Shown: positions 7,396 through 17,600 of the stretch, piece by piece
Layout of the letters: the number at the start of each line of letters is the position of its first letter
Position numbering within the stretch: the stretch's first letter is position 1
NCBI GenBank assembly: GCA_009787745.1
Contig: WQST01000021.1
Span: 1-19,533 of the forward strand
Reading direction: 5' to 3'
From: Lachnospiraceae bacterium
Lineage (GTDB): Bacteria > Bacillota > Clostridia > Lachnospirales > Lachnospiraceae
Length of the DNA stretch: 19,533 nt
Notes under the pieces: model-generated
Told to the model about the DNA's origin: nothing
Database searches by the model: none
Seen by the model: the letters and a program-made list of their open reading frames with translations, nothing else
Translations under genes and position numbers: made by a program

Positions 7396-7418
7396 CGGCG
7401 CGGCATTAGTGCGCATCT

Positions 7419-7450
7419 CCCGAAGGGCATGATTTCCTTCGGGAATCATG
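7419..7450 (+). promoter_or_regulatory. Alternative hairpins in the glyA leader
   Basis: Two structures compete for the same bases. CCCGAAGG pairs with CCTTCGGG (7419-7443). Alternatively CATGATTTCC pairs with GGAATCATG around a TTCG tetraloop with one bulge (about 7429-7450). Mutually exclusive stems between promoter and ribosome binding site are typical of leader control, but no known riboswitch class is recognised and no terminator T-run follows. Confidence 0.4.
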
Positions 7451-7474
7451 ATAAAATGTCGTTAGACATTATAT
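7444..7474 (+). repeat. Palindromic repeat copy 2 (just before the glyA ribosome binding site)
   Basis: Matches copy 1 at 30 of 31 bases. The stem AATGTC / GACATT with loop GTTA is retained. It ends a few bases before GGAGGG, so in the mRNA it would form a hairpin next to the glyA ribosome binding site. Copies 1 and 2 can also pair with each other because each is self-complementary. Confidence 0.75.
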
Positions 7475-7490
7475 ACGGAGGGCTATACAC

Positions 7491-8729
7491 ATGTACGACT
7501 TTACAGAAATAAAATCATTTGACCCCGACATAGCGGCAATGATTGAGAAAGAACAAAAACGCCAAAACGACCATATCGAACTGATAGCATCAGAAAACTG
7601 GGTAAGTAAAGCAGTGATGGCGACAATGGGATCTATCCTGACGAATAAATACGCCGAAGGCTATCCCGGAAAAAGATATTACGGCGGTTGTGACTGCGTA
7701 GACGAAATAGAAGCCTTGGCAATTGAACGCGCAAAGGAACTATTTGGTTGCGATTATGCCAATGTTCAGCCGCACTCAGGAGCCCAGGCTAATCTTGCCG
7801 TCCAATATGCGATCTGTGAACCGGGTGATACTATCATGGGTATGAATCTCGCTCATGGCGGACATCTGACACATGGCAGCCCCGTTAATATTTCAGGAAA
7901 ATATTTTAATATCGTTCCTTACGGCGTCGATGATTCGGGCTTTATCGATTATGATGAACTGCATAGAATTGCCCGTGCATGTAATCCTAAAATGATTATT
8001 GCCGGTGCCTCAGCCTATGCCCGCGCAATTGATTTCAAGAAATTTCGCGAAGTTTCCGATGATGTAGGTGCGGTACTGATGGTCGATATGGCACATATCG
8101 CAGGATTAGTCGCGGCCGGCTTACATCAAAGCCCGATCCCCTATGCCGATGTAACCACCTCCACGACCCATAAAACCCTGCGCGGTCCAAGGGGCGGACT
8201 GATTCTGGCTAATGCCGCCGCCGCGGAAAAATATAACTTCAATAAAGCAATTTTCCCCGGTATTCAGGGCGGGCCGCTAATGCATGTAATCGCCGCCAAA
8301 GCCGTATGCTTTAAGGAAGCACTTAGCGAAGATTTCAAAACATATCAGCAAAACGTTATCGCCAATGCCGAAGCACTTTGCCAAAGCTTGATTTCGCGTG
8401 ATATTAATATCATCTCAGGCGGTACCGATAATCACCTAATGCTAATTGACTTAACAACCTATGACCTGACGGGTAAGGCGGTTGAAAAATTACTTGACAG
8501 CGCGCATATTACCGCAAATAAAAATACGATTCCCAATGACCCGAAATCACCTTTTGTGACCAGCGGTATTCGCTTGGGGACTCCTGCGGTGACATCCCGC
8601 GGTCTGAATGCCGCCGATATGGACGCCGTCGCTTTAGCGGTGGCGACAGTGATAAAAAAAGGCGAAGACGGCATTGCGGAAGCCAAAACAATCGTAAAGA
8701 GTTTAACCGAAAAATATCCGCTTAATTAA
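7491..8729 (+). CDS. glyA: Serine hydroxymethyltransferase
   Basis: A 412-residue PLP enzyme that converts serine and tetrahydrofolate to glycine and 5,10-methylene-tetrahydrofolate, the main source of one-carbon units. GGAGG lies upstream of the ATG. Family motifs are intact: ELIASENWVS, KYAEGYPGKRYYGG, QPHSGAQAN, AHGGHLTHGS, VDMAHIAGLVA, and TTSTTHKTLRGPRGG with the PLP lysine near residue 228. Length is standard. It has its own promoter and a terminator at 8740-8766, so it is probably transcribed alone. Its products feed purine synthesis, but it is separated from the PurF-like gene by argS and the tRNA genes. Confidence 0.97.
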   Translation: MYDFTEIKSFDPDIAAMIEKEQKRQNDHIELIASENWVSKAVMATMGSILTNKYAEGYPGKRYYGGCDCVDEIEALAIERAKELFGCDYANVQPHSGAQANLAVQYAICEPGDTIMGMNLAHGGHLTHGSPVNISGKYFNIVPYGVDDSGFIDYDELHRIARACNPKMIIAGASAYARAIDFKKFREVSDDVGAVLMVDMAHIAGLVAAGLHQSPIPYADVTTSTTHKTLRGPRGGLILANAAAAEKYNFNKAIFPGIQGGPLMHVIAAKAVCFKEALSEDFKTYQQNVIANAEALCQSLISRDINIISGGTDNHLMLIDLTTYDLTGKAVEKLLDSAHITANKNTIPNDPKSPFVTSGIRLGTPAVTSRGLNAADMDAVALAVATVIKKGEDGIAEAKTIVKSLTEKYPLN

Positions 8730-8739
8730 AAGTAAATTA

Positions 8740-8766
8740 AAGTGCCGCCGCAAGGCGGTACTTTTT
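8740..8766 (+). terminator. Intrinsic terminator of glyA
   Basis: AAGTGCCGCC pairs with GGCGGTACTT (one G-T) around a GCAA tetraloop, followed by TTTTT. It lies 11 bases after the glyA stop. Confidence 0.92.
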
Positions 8767-9065
8767 ATGATCCTATATTTTACAAAATCGCGGCAAAAGA
8801 TTGATAATTGACCTAAAAATAGATACAATATCAATTTAATAATAAATATATCCTGAATAAACAGTATATTTAACATCGGTCAATATAATAACTAATTAAT
8901 AAAAATTATTTTAAAAAATTGTCAAGCATTTTTGATTTTTTCCAGTAAAAATTTCATTTTTACTGGAAAAAATCAAAAACCCGAAATTTTTTTGAAAAAT
9001 TTGAAATTAATTGAGAGCTAGAAAATTAATGCATGAAAAATAAATCATGATATAATAATTAAGAT
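8767..9065. other. AT-rich gene-free junction between chromosome and insertion sequence
   Basis: About 300 bases without a supportable gene. It is much richer in A and T than the glyA side. It holds the inverted repeat at 8929-8979 and, at 9043-9056, the 14-mer AATCATGATATAAT, identical to bases 7365-7378 of the glyA promoter. One end of the conjugative element or of the insertion sequence should lie here, but no attachment site or terminal repeat could be fixed. Confidence 0.5.
8929..8979. repeat. 23-bp perfect inverted repeat
   Basis: The arms TTTTTGATTTTTTCCAGTAA+AAA and their exact complement enclose a TTTCA loop. It lies 86 bases beyond the transposase stop and could be that gene's terminator on the - strand, a bidirectional terminator, or a structure at the end of the mobile element. 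Confidence 0.7.
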
Positions 9066-10523
9066 TTAAATAGCCAATGAATCACTTGTTCGATGCTTTT
9101 GTCGTTTCAGATGTCTTTTCCATGAGTCTAAGCGCCATGGATGATTTGTTTTTGGGATATTAACCTCTCTGGGACTATCTTTTTTGTGATGTACTGTTTG
9201 CGCTCTTGAAATATGTTCATGCTCAGGAATAACCTCAAGTAAATAAATGGATTCTTTTTTATCAGCTGATGCTATCGAAAAAAATAATTTCTTATCAAAC
9301 GATTCAATAACCAATCCTTTAGTTTTCCTACTAAGATAACAAGGCAAACCATTATGACCTATTGTACGATAAGATTGATTATGATAACGGATGGAATGAC
9401 CGTTGTCTATTACACGTTCGCTAATAACCGCTAAAATTTTCATAATATCATTAGTTGGAGGTGCTTCTACAAACAAGCTCGGAAAAGATGCATAAGGAAG
9501 AGCAAATTTTTCATTAAATTTGTCAATATAATGATTTTTTAAGTAAGCATTAGCTTCATCAATGCTATTTATTCCTGCACGTCGGAAATCAATAGGAATC
9601 CGTTTCTGGAGAGTTCCCCACAACCTCTCTACCTTACCCTTAGCTTGAGGAATATGTGTTGTTATAATATCAATACCCAAGTGTTTACAAGCATATCCAA
9701 ACTGCGTGAAGTGATCTTTTTCAACTTCATGATAATCGTAATCCGCTGTATTTGTATTCTTGCCTTCGTTCTTCTTTTTATATTCAAATACCGTCCTTCC
9801 ATCAGTATAAAACAAAGCAGGGATGCCGTATTTAGTCAATACTTGATATGTAATATTGTAATATCCATTTAGTGTTTCTTGTTCATCGAAGTAAGCACTT
9901 GTTAAGGTACCAGTTGCATCATCCAAAGAGCAATGTAAAAAGCATTTTATATCGTTAAACCAAATGTGTTGACTTGCATCTAGCTGTAACATTTGACCAA
10001 AATATGCCGATTTTTCACGCTTAGGGTGTGTATTCTCAGCTTTTTCGATTTTCTCAGCGATTATAGGCATTTCTTTTTTTGATGCAAGTAAAGCCTTTTC
10101 GCGAAGTCTTTTAGCGACACAACGGCGCGTTTTTTTGGTAACAAACGGAGATGTAATATCATTTTCCAATAAGATATTACGGACAGTAGATTTACTAATA
10201 CTAATTATATTATCTTCTTTTAATAATTCAGTGGCATGGGCATATGATGCATCGGGGTATTCCTTTGTATATGTATTAATAATCAAATCCTTTTTATCAT
10301 CAGATAGCGCGTGAATAGGTTTGCGTCCGCGATTGCCATGAATAAACCATGCTTTGCCTTCACTTTTATACCCATTCACCATATTCTTAAGTGTTTTGCT
10401 ACAGATGTCAAGCTTACTAATAATACAGGATTTTCTTGCGATTTCTCCGCCTTCTACGTAATCTCTGATTATTTCATACTCTAAATTTTCCCATGGTCGT
10501 AATTGTATATTCTCTTTAGTCAT
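9066..10523 (-). mobile_element. ISNCY/IS1202-type transposase gene
   Basis: A 485-residue DDE transposase starting at the ATG for MTKENIQ (10523), which has GAGGGGG 7 bases upstream; an upstream in-frame ATG at 10547 is less likely. N-terminal helix-turn-helix segments (about 20-120) include GNRGRKP and SKSTVRNILL. The rve-like catalytic core carries Asp in MLQLDAS (about 182), Asp in ALFYTDGRT (about 241) and Glu in GKVERLWG (about 297). The stretches YFDEQETLNGYY and FTQFGYACKHLG are typical of the IS1202 group of ISNCY as I remember it. A C-terminal beta-rich domain follows (SIRYHNQSYRTIG...). The frame is unbroken, so it may be active. Terminal inverted repeats and a target duplication were not identified. 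Confidence 0.85.
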
Positions 10524-10695
10524 AATCAACCCCCTCATCTTAAACACAGTAACATAATGTATTTGAGAAATGAAGGATGAATATCAAATTCTACAAATAG
10601 GTTAAGCGATATTAAAAAAACAGAAAATATTTGTATAGGTTGCATAAATGAGATGTGAATAACATAGGAAAAATTATTATAAAAAGTGCTTAACT

Positions 10696-10741
10696 AAAGA
10701 AAAACGTCAAATCATTTTATTACTGACGGACGCTTTTCTTT
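10696..10741 (-). terminator. Likely terminator of the conjugative-element operon
   Basis: On the - strand, AAAGAAAAGCGTC can pair with GACGTTTTTCTTT (one G-U), enclosing a 20-base loop. A shorter option is CGTCA/TGACG followed directly by TTTTTC. It lies about 15-60 bases after the NlpC/P60 gene and before the transposase, so it would separate the two - strand units. Confidence 0.55.
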
Positions 10742-10756
10742 ATAAACATTATTTAA

Positions 10757-11650
10757 TTACGGTCGTGCGGCAAAAACAAGTGTACTTTGATTATAATTTG
10801 GTAACTTGCGGTATGTAACACCGGTGTTTGTTGATTGCGCGTCTATAACCATTCCGTTCCCAACATATAAGACTACATGTGAGATATTTTTATAACGTCC
10901 ATTATTTTCGCCGGAACGCTTGCTAAAAATGAGATCGCCAGGCTTAAGTTCATCTAACCCAGATAGCCTTTTACCTCTTATTTCTAAACCTTTGGCAATT
11001 TCCGCAGCTGTATTGGAGCCACCATGACTTATATTAACACCTATTTGCCTATAAGCGTAGAAAATAAAACTACTGCAATCAAAATGGGTACCGCTATCTC
11101 TTAAAGCTTGACTATAGGGCATACCAACACGTTCAGCTGCCCATCTAATTAAAATCTTCATATCTTCATTATGTATTCCCTGAATGATTATCTCTATTTG
11201 CTCATTAGTCAGTCTCCGGTGAATATGCCCGCCGATGAAAAGTGCATCGCCATCGTCAATAGGGTTTACCTTGCCTTTGGAGATAAGCCAGTCACGCATC
11301 GAGATGGATCGTAACCCCAGAGTGTTTTTTTCGGCTTGAGAAAGACTCTGAAACCATGCTTCAATCTCTTCCTCTATTTCAGATTTATTATCATCTTCAA
11401 AAGCTGAAAATACCCATTTAAAGCTCAAAAAATTCTTTACATCGTCGAAAAAAGTACTCATTGCTGATGATATAGTTATGACTATAACCATTATTAATAT
11501 AAACGGAAATAATACCAAAGAACATCCAATAGAAGCAATGATTACGATTAAACCCTTTCGGGTTTCTTTATCGGTTGCAGCTGAGATAGCAGTTTGCTTA
11601 CCGCCATAGCTTAATACACCTTTTACTATAGATGCTAAAGGGGCTGACAT
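10757..11650 (-). CDS. Membrane-anchored NlpC/P60 peptidoglycan hydrolase of a conjugative element
   Basis: A 297-residue protein. Residues about 33-60 form one strong membrane segment (IVIIASIGCSLVLFPFILIM); a charged linker with acidic EIEEEIEAW follows. A C-terminal C40 peptidase domain spans about 165-297. Its catalytic Cys is in HFDCSSFIFYAY (about 190) and its His in ISHVVLYVGNG (about 256). Such enzymes cut peptide cross-links of the cell wall so that the conjugation channel can cross it. Unlike many Tn916-type homologues it has no visible lysozyme domain. The ATG lies inside the end of the methylase-helicase gene (16-base overlap) with GGAGG 7 bases upstream, so translation is probably coupled. 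It is the last gene before the terminator at 10696-10741. Confidence 0.88.
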   Translation of the reverse strand: MSAPLASIVKGVLSYGGKQTAISAATDKETRKGLIVIIASIGCSLVLFPFILIMVIVITISSAMSTFFDDVKNFLSFKWVFSAFEDDNKSEIEEEIEAWFQSLSQAEKNTLGLRSISMRDWLISKGKVNPIDDGDALFIGGHIHRRLTNEQIEIIIQGIHNEDMKILIRWAAERVGMPYSQALRDSGTHFDCSSFIFYAYRQIGVNISHGGSNTAAEIAKGLEIRGKRLSGLDELKPGDLIFSKRSGENNGRYKNISHVVLYVGNGMVIDAQSTNTGVTYRKLPNYNQSTLVFAARP

Positions 11651-14600
11651 ACGTTTTCCTCCATTTCATAATCGCTTGGCATAATGTCATTAGTCAAAGT
11701 AGTATTTTCGGATAAATCCGCATCAATAACACTGTTATTTTCAAACTCAATCGCACGATTTATTTCAGCAAGTCTTATTACCTTCTCTTGATACTCAGCT
11801 TCATGAGTAAAAGGTTTTTCTATTTCTTGTTTAGATACCATGAGATCTTTTCTTAATTTATCAAGTTTGTCTCTTTCGTTTTCCTTAAATTTCTCTAAAT
11901 CCTTAAGCAAATTTTCAATTTTTATGATATTTCCGATTTGACTTGACCCCAATAAACAGCTATAGTTTAGGTTACCTTTCAAAATTATTGAATCAGTCTC
12001 AATAAAATTGCGTTTAATAGATATTGAAAAACCTTTATATGTACCGATGTTATCTGTAATATTACCGACCTTACATTTTTCTGCAATATCTAAAAGTTTA
12101 CTACCGGCATCCAATCTTTCTGAGAAATCCTCACCCCCGACATTTATTAAAAAATCATTACCGGTTTCATCTCTTTTACAAATGTCATTATCTACACACA
12201 AAATACGCATTTCTGCATCTTTGATAAGTTTTGGTAAACTCACCATAATATTATCTTGCATACTATAAATATGGTTATCGTAAGCGTTCTTTAGGATTTT
12301 TAATCTTTGCAATTTATTTTCCAGTTCCATTTTTTCTCTAATCCATGGATTTCCAGTTGCAGCGGCTTTAATTTCCGCATAAGACAGAGCAGTGGCATCA
12401 ATATCGTCACAAGATCTGGCAATAGATTTACTTGTCATGATCTGTGATATGAATTTTTGCTTATTCTCGACGATTGACCAATTATAAGCATCAAAAGTGC
12501 CTTTTGTAACATAGCGAAATATTGCAACCTCTTTATTTTGATTAAGTTGACGTATAGCTCGTCCTTCGCGTTGCTCGATATCGCTTGGGCGCCATGGGCA
12601 ATCCACATGATGAAGAGCAGTAATATACTTTTGTACATTTACACCAGTACCGCATTTTTCCGTGGATCCTATTAAAATTTTAATTTTCCCTAAGTTCATC
12701 ATTTCAAACAAACTTTCACGTTCTTTATCAGTTTTAGCATCATGTATAAAAGCTATTTCGTCATCAGGAATGCCTTTATCTATTAAAGATTCCTTAATAA
12801 ATTCATAGACCGAAAAGTATTTATTAGAATTAGGGATACCAATGTCAGAAAAGATTAATTGAGAGCCAATTATACCTTTCTCAATCGCATTTATGTACTC
12901 GTCATATACATTTTTAACTACAAGCATAAGCTTCCCATTAGGATTAACAGGTGCGGAAAAGTCAAGTAATCTAGCGTCGGTACCTAGTTTTCTTGCATCG
13001 CCGGTTATCTTAAGGAAATTATCAACGTTACTATCAACATTTCCATTCCGTATTTTTTCTGCTCTACTAATAAAGCTATCCATTAAATTTTTGGTAAAGT
13101 CGTCTGCTTCACAAGTCACAATAATAGGTTTTCCGCTTCTAAGTTTCGGAACATCCAGATTGACCATATCGGATGTTTGAATGTCTGCAATCTCCTTGAA
13201 GGTTGTAACAAGCTCAGGTACATTCACAAATTTATTAAATCTTGTTTTTAGCTGAAAGCTGTTTCCTTCAACATTTAATTCTAAAGAAGTTGTTGTTTCT
13301 CCGAAATTTGTTGCCCATGCGTCAAAATAACCGACTCCCATTTTATCGAGAGTACTTTTCTGGAGATATTGTTGCATAACAAACATTTCACACATGGTAT
13401 TGGTGATAGGCGTCCCTGTTGCGAATGTAATACCTTTATTATTATTTATTTCACTAAGATATTGACATTTTAGGTACATATCGAAAGAACGATTAGAACC
13501 ATTGTTTGATATGCCGGAAACATTATTCATCTTACTAAATAGATTAAGTTTTTTAAAAGTATGCGCTTCATCAATCATCATACAGTCGATTCCTAATTCT
13601 TCAAAATTAAGTAAATCGTCTTTTGATGTCGCATTTAATAGCTTTTCTAACTGTGCTGATAGCCGTTTTTTTTGTATTTCCATTTGCTTAACACTGAATT
13701 GAGATCCGCTGTCGTATTTTAGTGATTCTATTGATTTAATTAAATCATTGATCTGATCATTTAGAAGACGCTCCTGCCTATCTTTTGAAATGGCTATTTT
13801 CTCAAATTGTGTATGCGACATAATAACACAGTCGTAGTCCCCTGTTGCGATACGCGAAACGAATTGCTTTCTTTTACTTTTTTCAAAATCGGCGCTTCTT
13901 GTAACAAGTATGTTAGCGGCAGGGTAAAGCCTTAGAAACTCACCCGCTATTTGTCCAACAATCGGCTTCGGTACGACAAGAACAGGTTTATTAACTAAGC
14001 CTAAGCGCTTTTGTTCCATACAGGCAGCAATCATCTCGTATGTTTTTCCGGCTCCGACACAGTGCGCAAGGAGAGTGTTACCACCGAAGATAATACGAGC
14101 CACAGCATTTTTTTGATGAGGTCTTAACTCTAATTCCGGATTCATCCCCGGAAATGTAAGAAAGCTTCCATCGTACTCTCTTAAACGAGTGGCATTAAAA
14201 TTTTCGTTATAATAATCGACATATTTATTTCTTCGTTCCATATCACGGAAAAACCATGAATTAAATTTTTCTTTGATCACGTCTTGTTTTTCTCTGGCCA
14301 GCATGGTCTCTTTTTTATTGAGTATTGATTTTTCCTTACCATCCTCAATTACTCTATCATTTATAGTAACGCTTTTTAAGTTTAGTGTTGATTCAATTAT
14401 TTCATAAGCGGACATCCGGCTTGTACCATAAACACTTTTAACAAGTTCTGCGTATTTATGATTTCCTTTGTTTTCAATCCGATATTGATTTGTATGCTCG
14501 CTATAATAAACTTGGATACTTTCTTTATTATTAGAACGGTAGTAAGCGTTATTTCGATATGCAATAGGAGTTTCAAGTAGCTCATATAAAAAATCGGTAT

Positions 14601-17600
14601 AATCCTGATTATCGACCCAAGTAGTTCCAAGTCTTACCGAGATATCGCCTGCTTCTAACATTTCAGGTTGTACTTTAGTAAGAGCTTCTATATTTCTATC
14701 TATGCCTGATGTAACATAGCTATTTAATGAAGATATATCCGATTTTCCTAATGAATTTTTTAAGTGCATTATATCTTTGAGTTTTTTCCGTACATTTCCC
14801 GATAAATAACAGTCCGCGGTTTCCCATCCATCACAAAAATTATTATTTAAGTTAAGAACATCATAATTTTTATAAATGACTCCCTGAAGCTCTTCCGTTA
14901 GCGCCATTGCTTTAATCAATTCGGTGTCCATTGACTGATTTAACTTAAGATTTTTATAGAAATCAGTGTTACTATTTGGGCTATATATACTAAGCATGTA
15001 CGGGATATTAATAATACCATGTTCGTTTAATGATATATTTAGAGCATCTATAGCAGTTTGGGCGCTTGAGATAATTGCTTTTGGTCTAATGGTTTGTTTT
15101 GAAAACATTTCTGCTTTTTTAATGTTTCCGTCTTCATCTTTTATTTCTAAGCTTGTTAAAAGTTCATAATCACTGTCTTCTTTAAAAGCATTCCTTGAGT
15201 TACGGCCGATAATGAAACCGTGCTTACTAATATAAAAATCATACTGCTCGTTAAGTCTATTTTGGATTAATTTAAGTTCATCTAAGGTACATCCATTTAG
15301 TTGCAGTGATATAATTTCCCGCATGGTTTTTCTTAATTCATGTAATAATTTTATGCGTGTTTCAACTATTTTTGAGAAATCATTTTTTAGATACATTTGG
15401 TCATTTTGCCGATAATAAATATTATTATCTTTAATTGTATAGGTGTAGTTCTTTACATTTAAATCAGCTGGAATCGCAATATCTTTCTTTTCCGCTATTT
15501 GATGTTTTTCCTCATACCTTATTATATTTGCGTTAAGCTTTATTGCCGCGTTATTTAAAGCATTATTAAGGTCAAAATCAGGTTCATCATTTCTTAAAGC
15601 AGTGTATTTACTATTGCCATACATTCCGCTCTCATAAACCATTTTACCAAGCATCATATCAGGATTAGCTATAAAGTATGAATTAACAGGAATATAATCA
15701 TCTGTTAACCCAAGATGTAACCATTCAGGCTCTGTTATAATCGGACATAAACGTTTTTGTAAGAAAAGTATATCTGCTGTAGCTTCGGTTCCCGCGCTAC
15801 CTAAAAAAGTATTGTTTGGTAATCTAATTGCACCGATAAGTTCAGCTCGTTCTGCCATATATTTACGAAAGGTCATATCTTTTTTATCAAGCGTCCCCTT
15901 GGTGGTGACTAAGGCGATAATACCTCCGGGCATGACTTGGTCAATACTTTTAGCAATAAAATAATCATGGATTTTTAAGTTTAAGGAGTTATATTTCGGG
16001 TCATGAACTTTATAGTCACCAAAGGGAATATTACCTATCACTGCGGTAAAGGAGTTATCAGCGAAATTGGTTTTTTCAAAACCGCATATATGGATATGGG
16101 TATTTTGATATAATTGTCGGGCAATGCGTCCGCTAATATTATCAAGTTCGACACCATGAAGCTCTATATCATAAGTTTCTTTTGGAAGGGTTCCGAAGAA
16201 CTTTCCAATGCCAACGCTAGGCTCCAATATTTTATCGCCATTTTCTATACCAAATCTAAAAAGTGTTTCATTTATTTTTTCTGCAATGCTTATAGGAGTA
16301 TAAAAGGCAGTATTAGTGCTTGCTCTTGCGTTCTCATAATCGCGATTCTCTTTAAGCAGTTCAAAAAGCTCACGGTATTCCTTTTCCCATAACTTGTTAT
16401 TTTTGTCAAAGGCTTGCGATAAACCGCCCCATCCAATATATTTTGCTAAGGTGATTTGTTCTGAGGGTGATGCAAAGCGATGTTCACCTTCGATTTTCAT
16501 AAGTAGCTTAATAGCTTCAATATTATTATTAAATCGTGATTTCGCACCTTCTTTCAGTTCATCAATTTTTGACAAGCGATAATTGATTTTCGGGGAAGCT
16601 AATATTTCAATTTCATTTCTTTCCGAATTTCCGCGATGCACAAAACTATCATATGAATCAGGCTCATCGGGGATAGCATACGCATCAAATTCATCGGCTT
16701 TTTTTGTAAAAGCAAGATCTGGTAAATACTCGCCGTCATCAATCAAATTTATTATTTCATTTACAGCATAAGCCCATGAGACAAACCCCTCTCTTAATAT
16801 TTCATCATCCATCCATGTAATATTGATACTTCCGCTAAGAGAGGTATTAAAACTGTCAAAAAGTATGCTTTCATCATGATTTTTAATATTAACATGCCCA
16901 TATTCGTCTTTAACTGAACTAATTAAATCGCTGATGAAATTTGAATTTTGATAGATATCATAAATCCGAAATTTCCCATCACTAGAACCTGTGCCATAAA
17001 GAAGTACATCTTTTAAGATATCATTAGGAACGATTAATTCCATCTTTTTATTTGCATGAATCGTTACATCAAAAATAGAAGGGGAAGCCGTGACAGCTTC
17101 CCCCTCTGAATGGGTATTTTTATCGCTTAAATCTAATGGTATTGATATATTACTTCGTCCCAAATTACTGCGTCGATATAAGTCTGCATTTCGTTTAGAT
17201 TCATCTGTATCTGTACCAGATCGCCGTCCGTTTTGTTCCAATTCGGATTTTTTATCTTCCATGCCGTACTCATTGAGTCGTGTATTTGTGACGCTCTTTT
17301 GTTCGCCTTGTTTATCGTTTCCTGTAAATTCCCCGTTAATGCCAGTTCCTTGAAACGAAGATTTGCGTTCTCCCAAAGATAATCCAGAAGAATTGTTCCC
17401 CATTTGTACTGATTGAGCAGATCCATTTTGATAATTTTCAGGTAGTCGGATGCGTTGTTTGCTTCCTGCTTCGTTTCGCCCGACAGAAACGTTATAGCTT
17501 CTTCCTTCTGGTGATGATAAAGTTTCTTTAACTTCTCCTGTGTTCCGAAATAGCCCGATTCCTCGGCTTCTTTCTGAAATATCTCCCACGGCGTCATTAA

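Noticed and set aside
8990..10620. Possible terminal inverted repeats of the insertion sequence (TTTGAAAAATTTGAAATT on the left against the complement of the right flank, about 17 of 22 matching).
   Set aside because: The match is interrupted, low in complexity and not at a defined edge. It is not strong enough to set element ends.
8901..10685. Imperfect 17-base direct repeat flanking the transposase (8901-8917 and 10669-10685, 16 of 17 identical), a possible target duplication.
   Set aside because: The sequence is nearly pure A/T and lies in AT-rich DNA. No terminal inverted repeats were found just inside it, so chance is likely.
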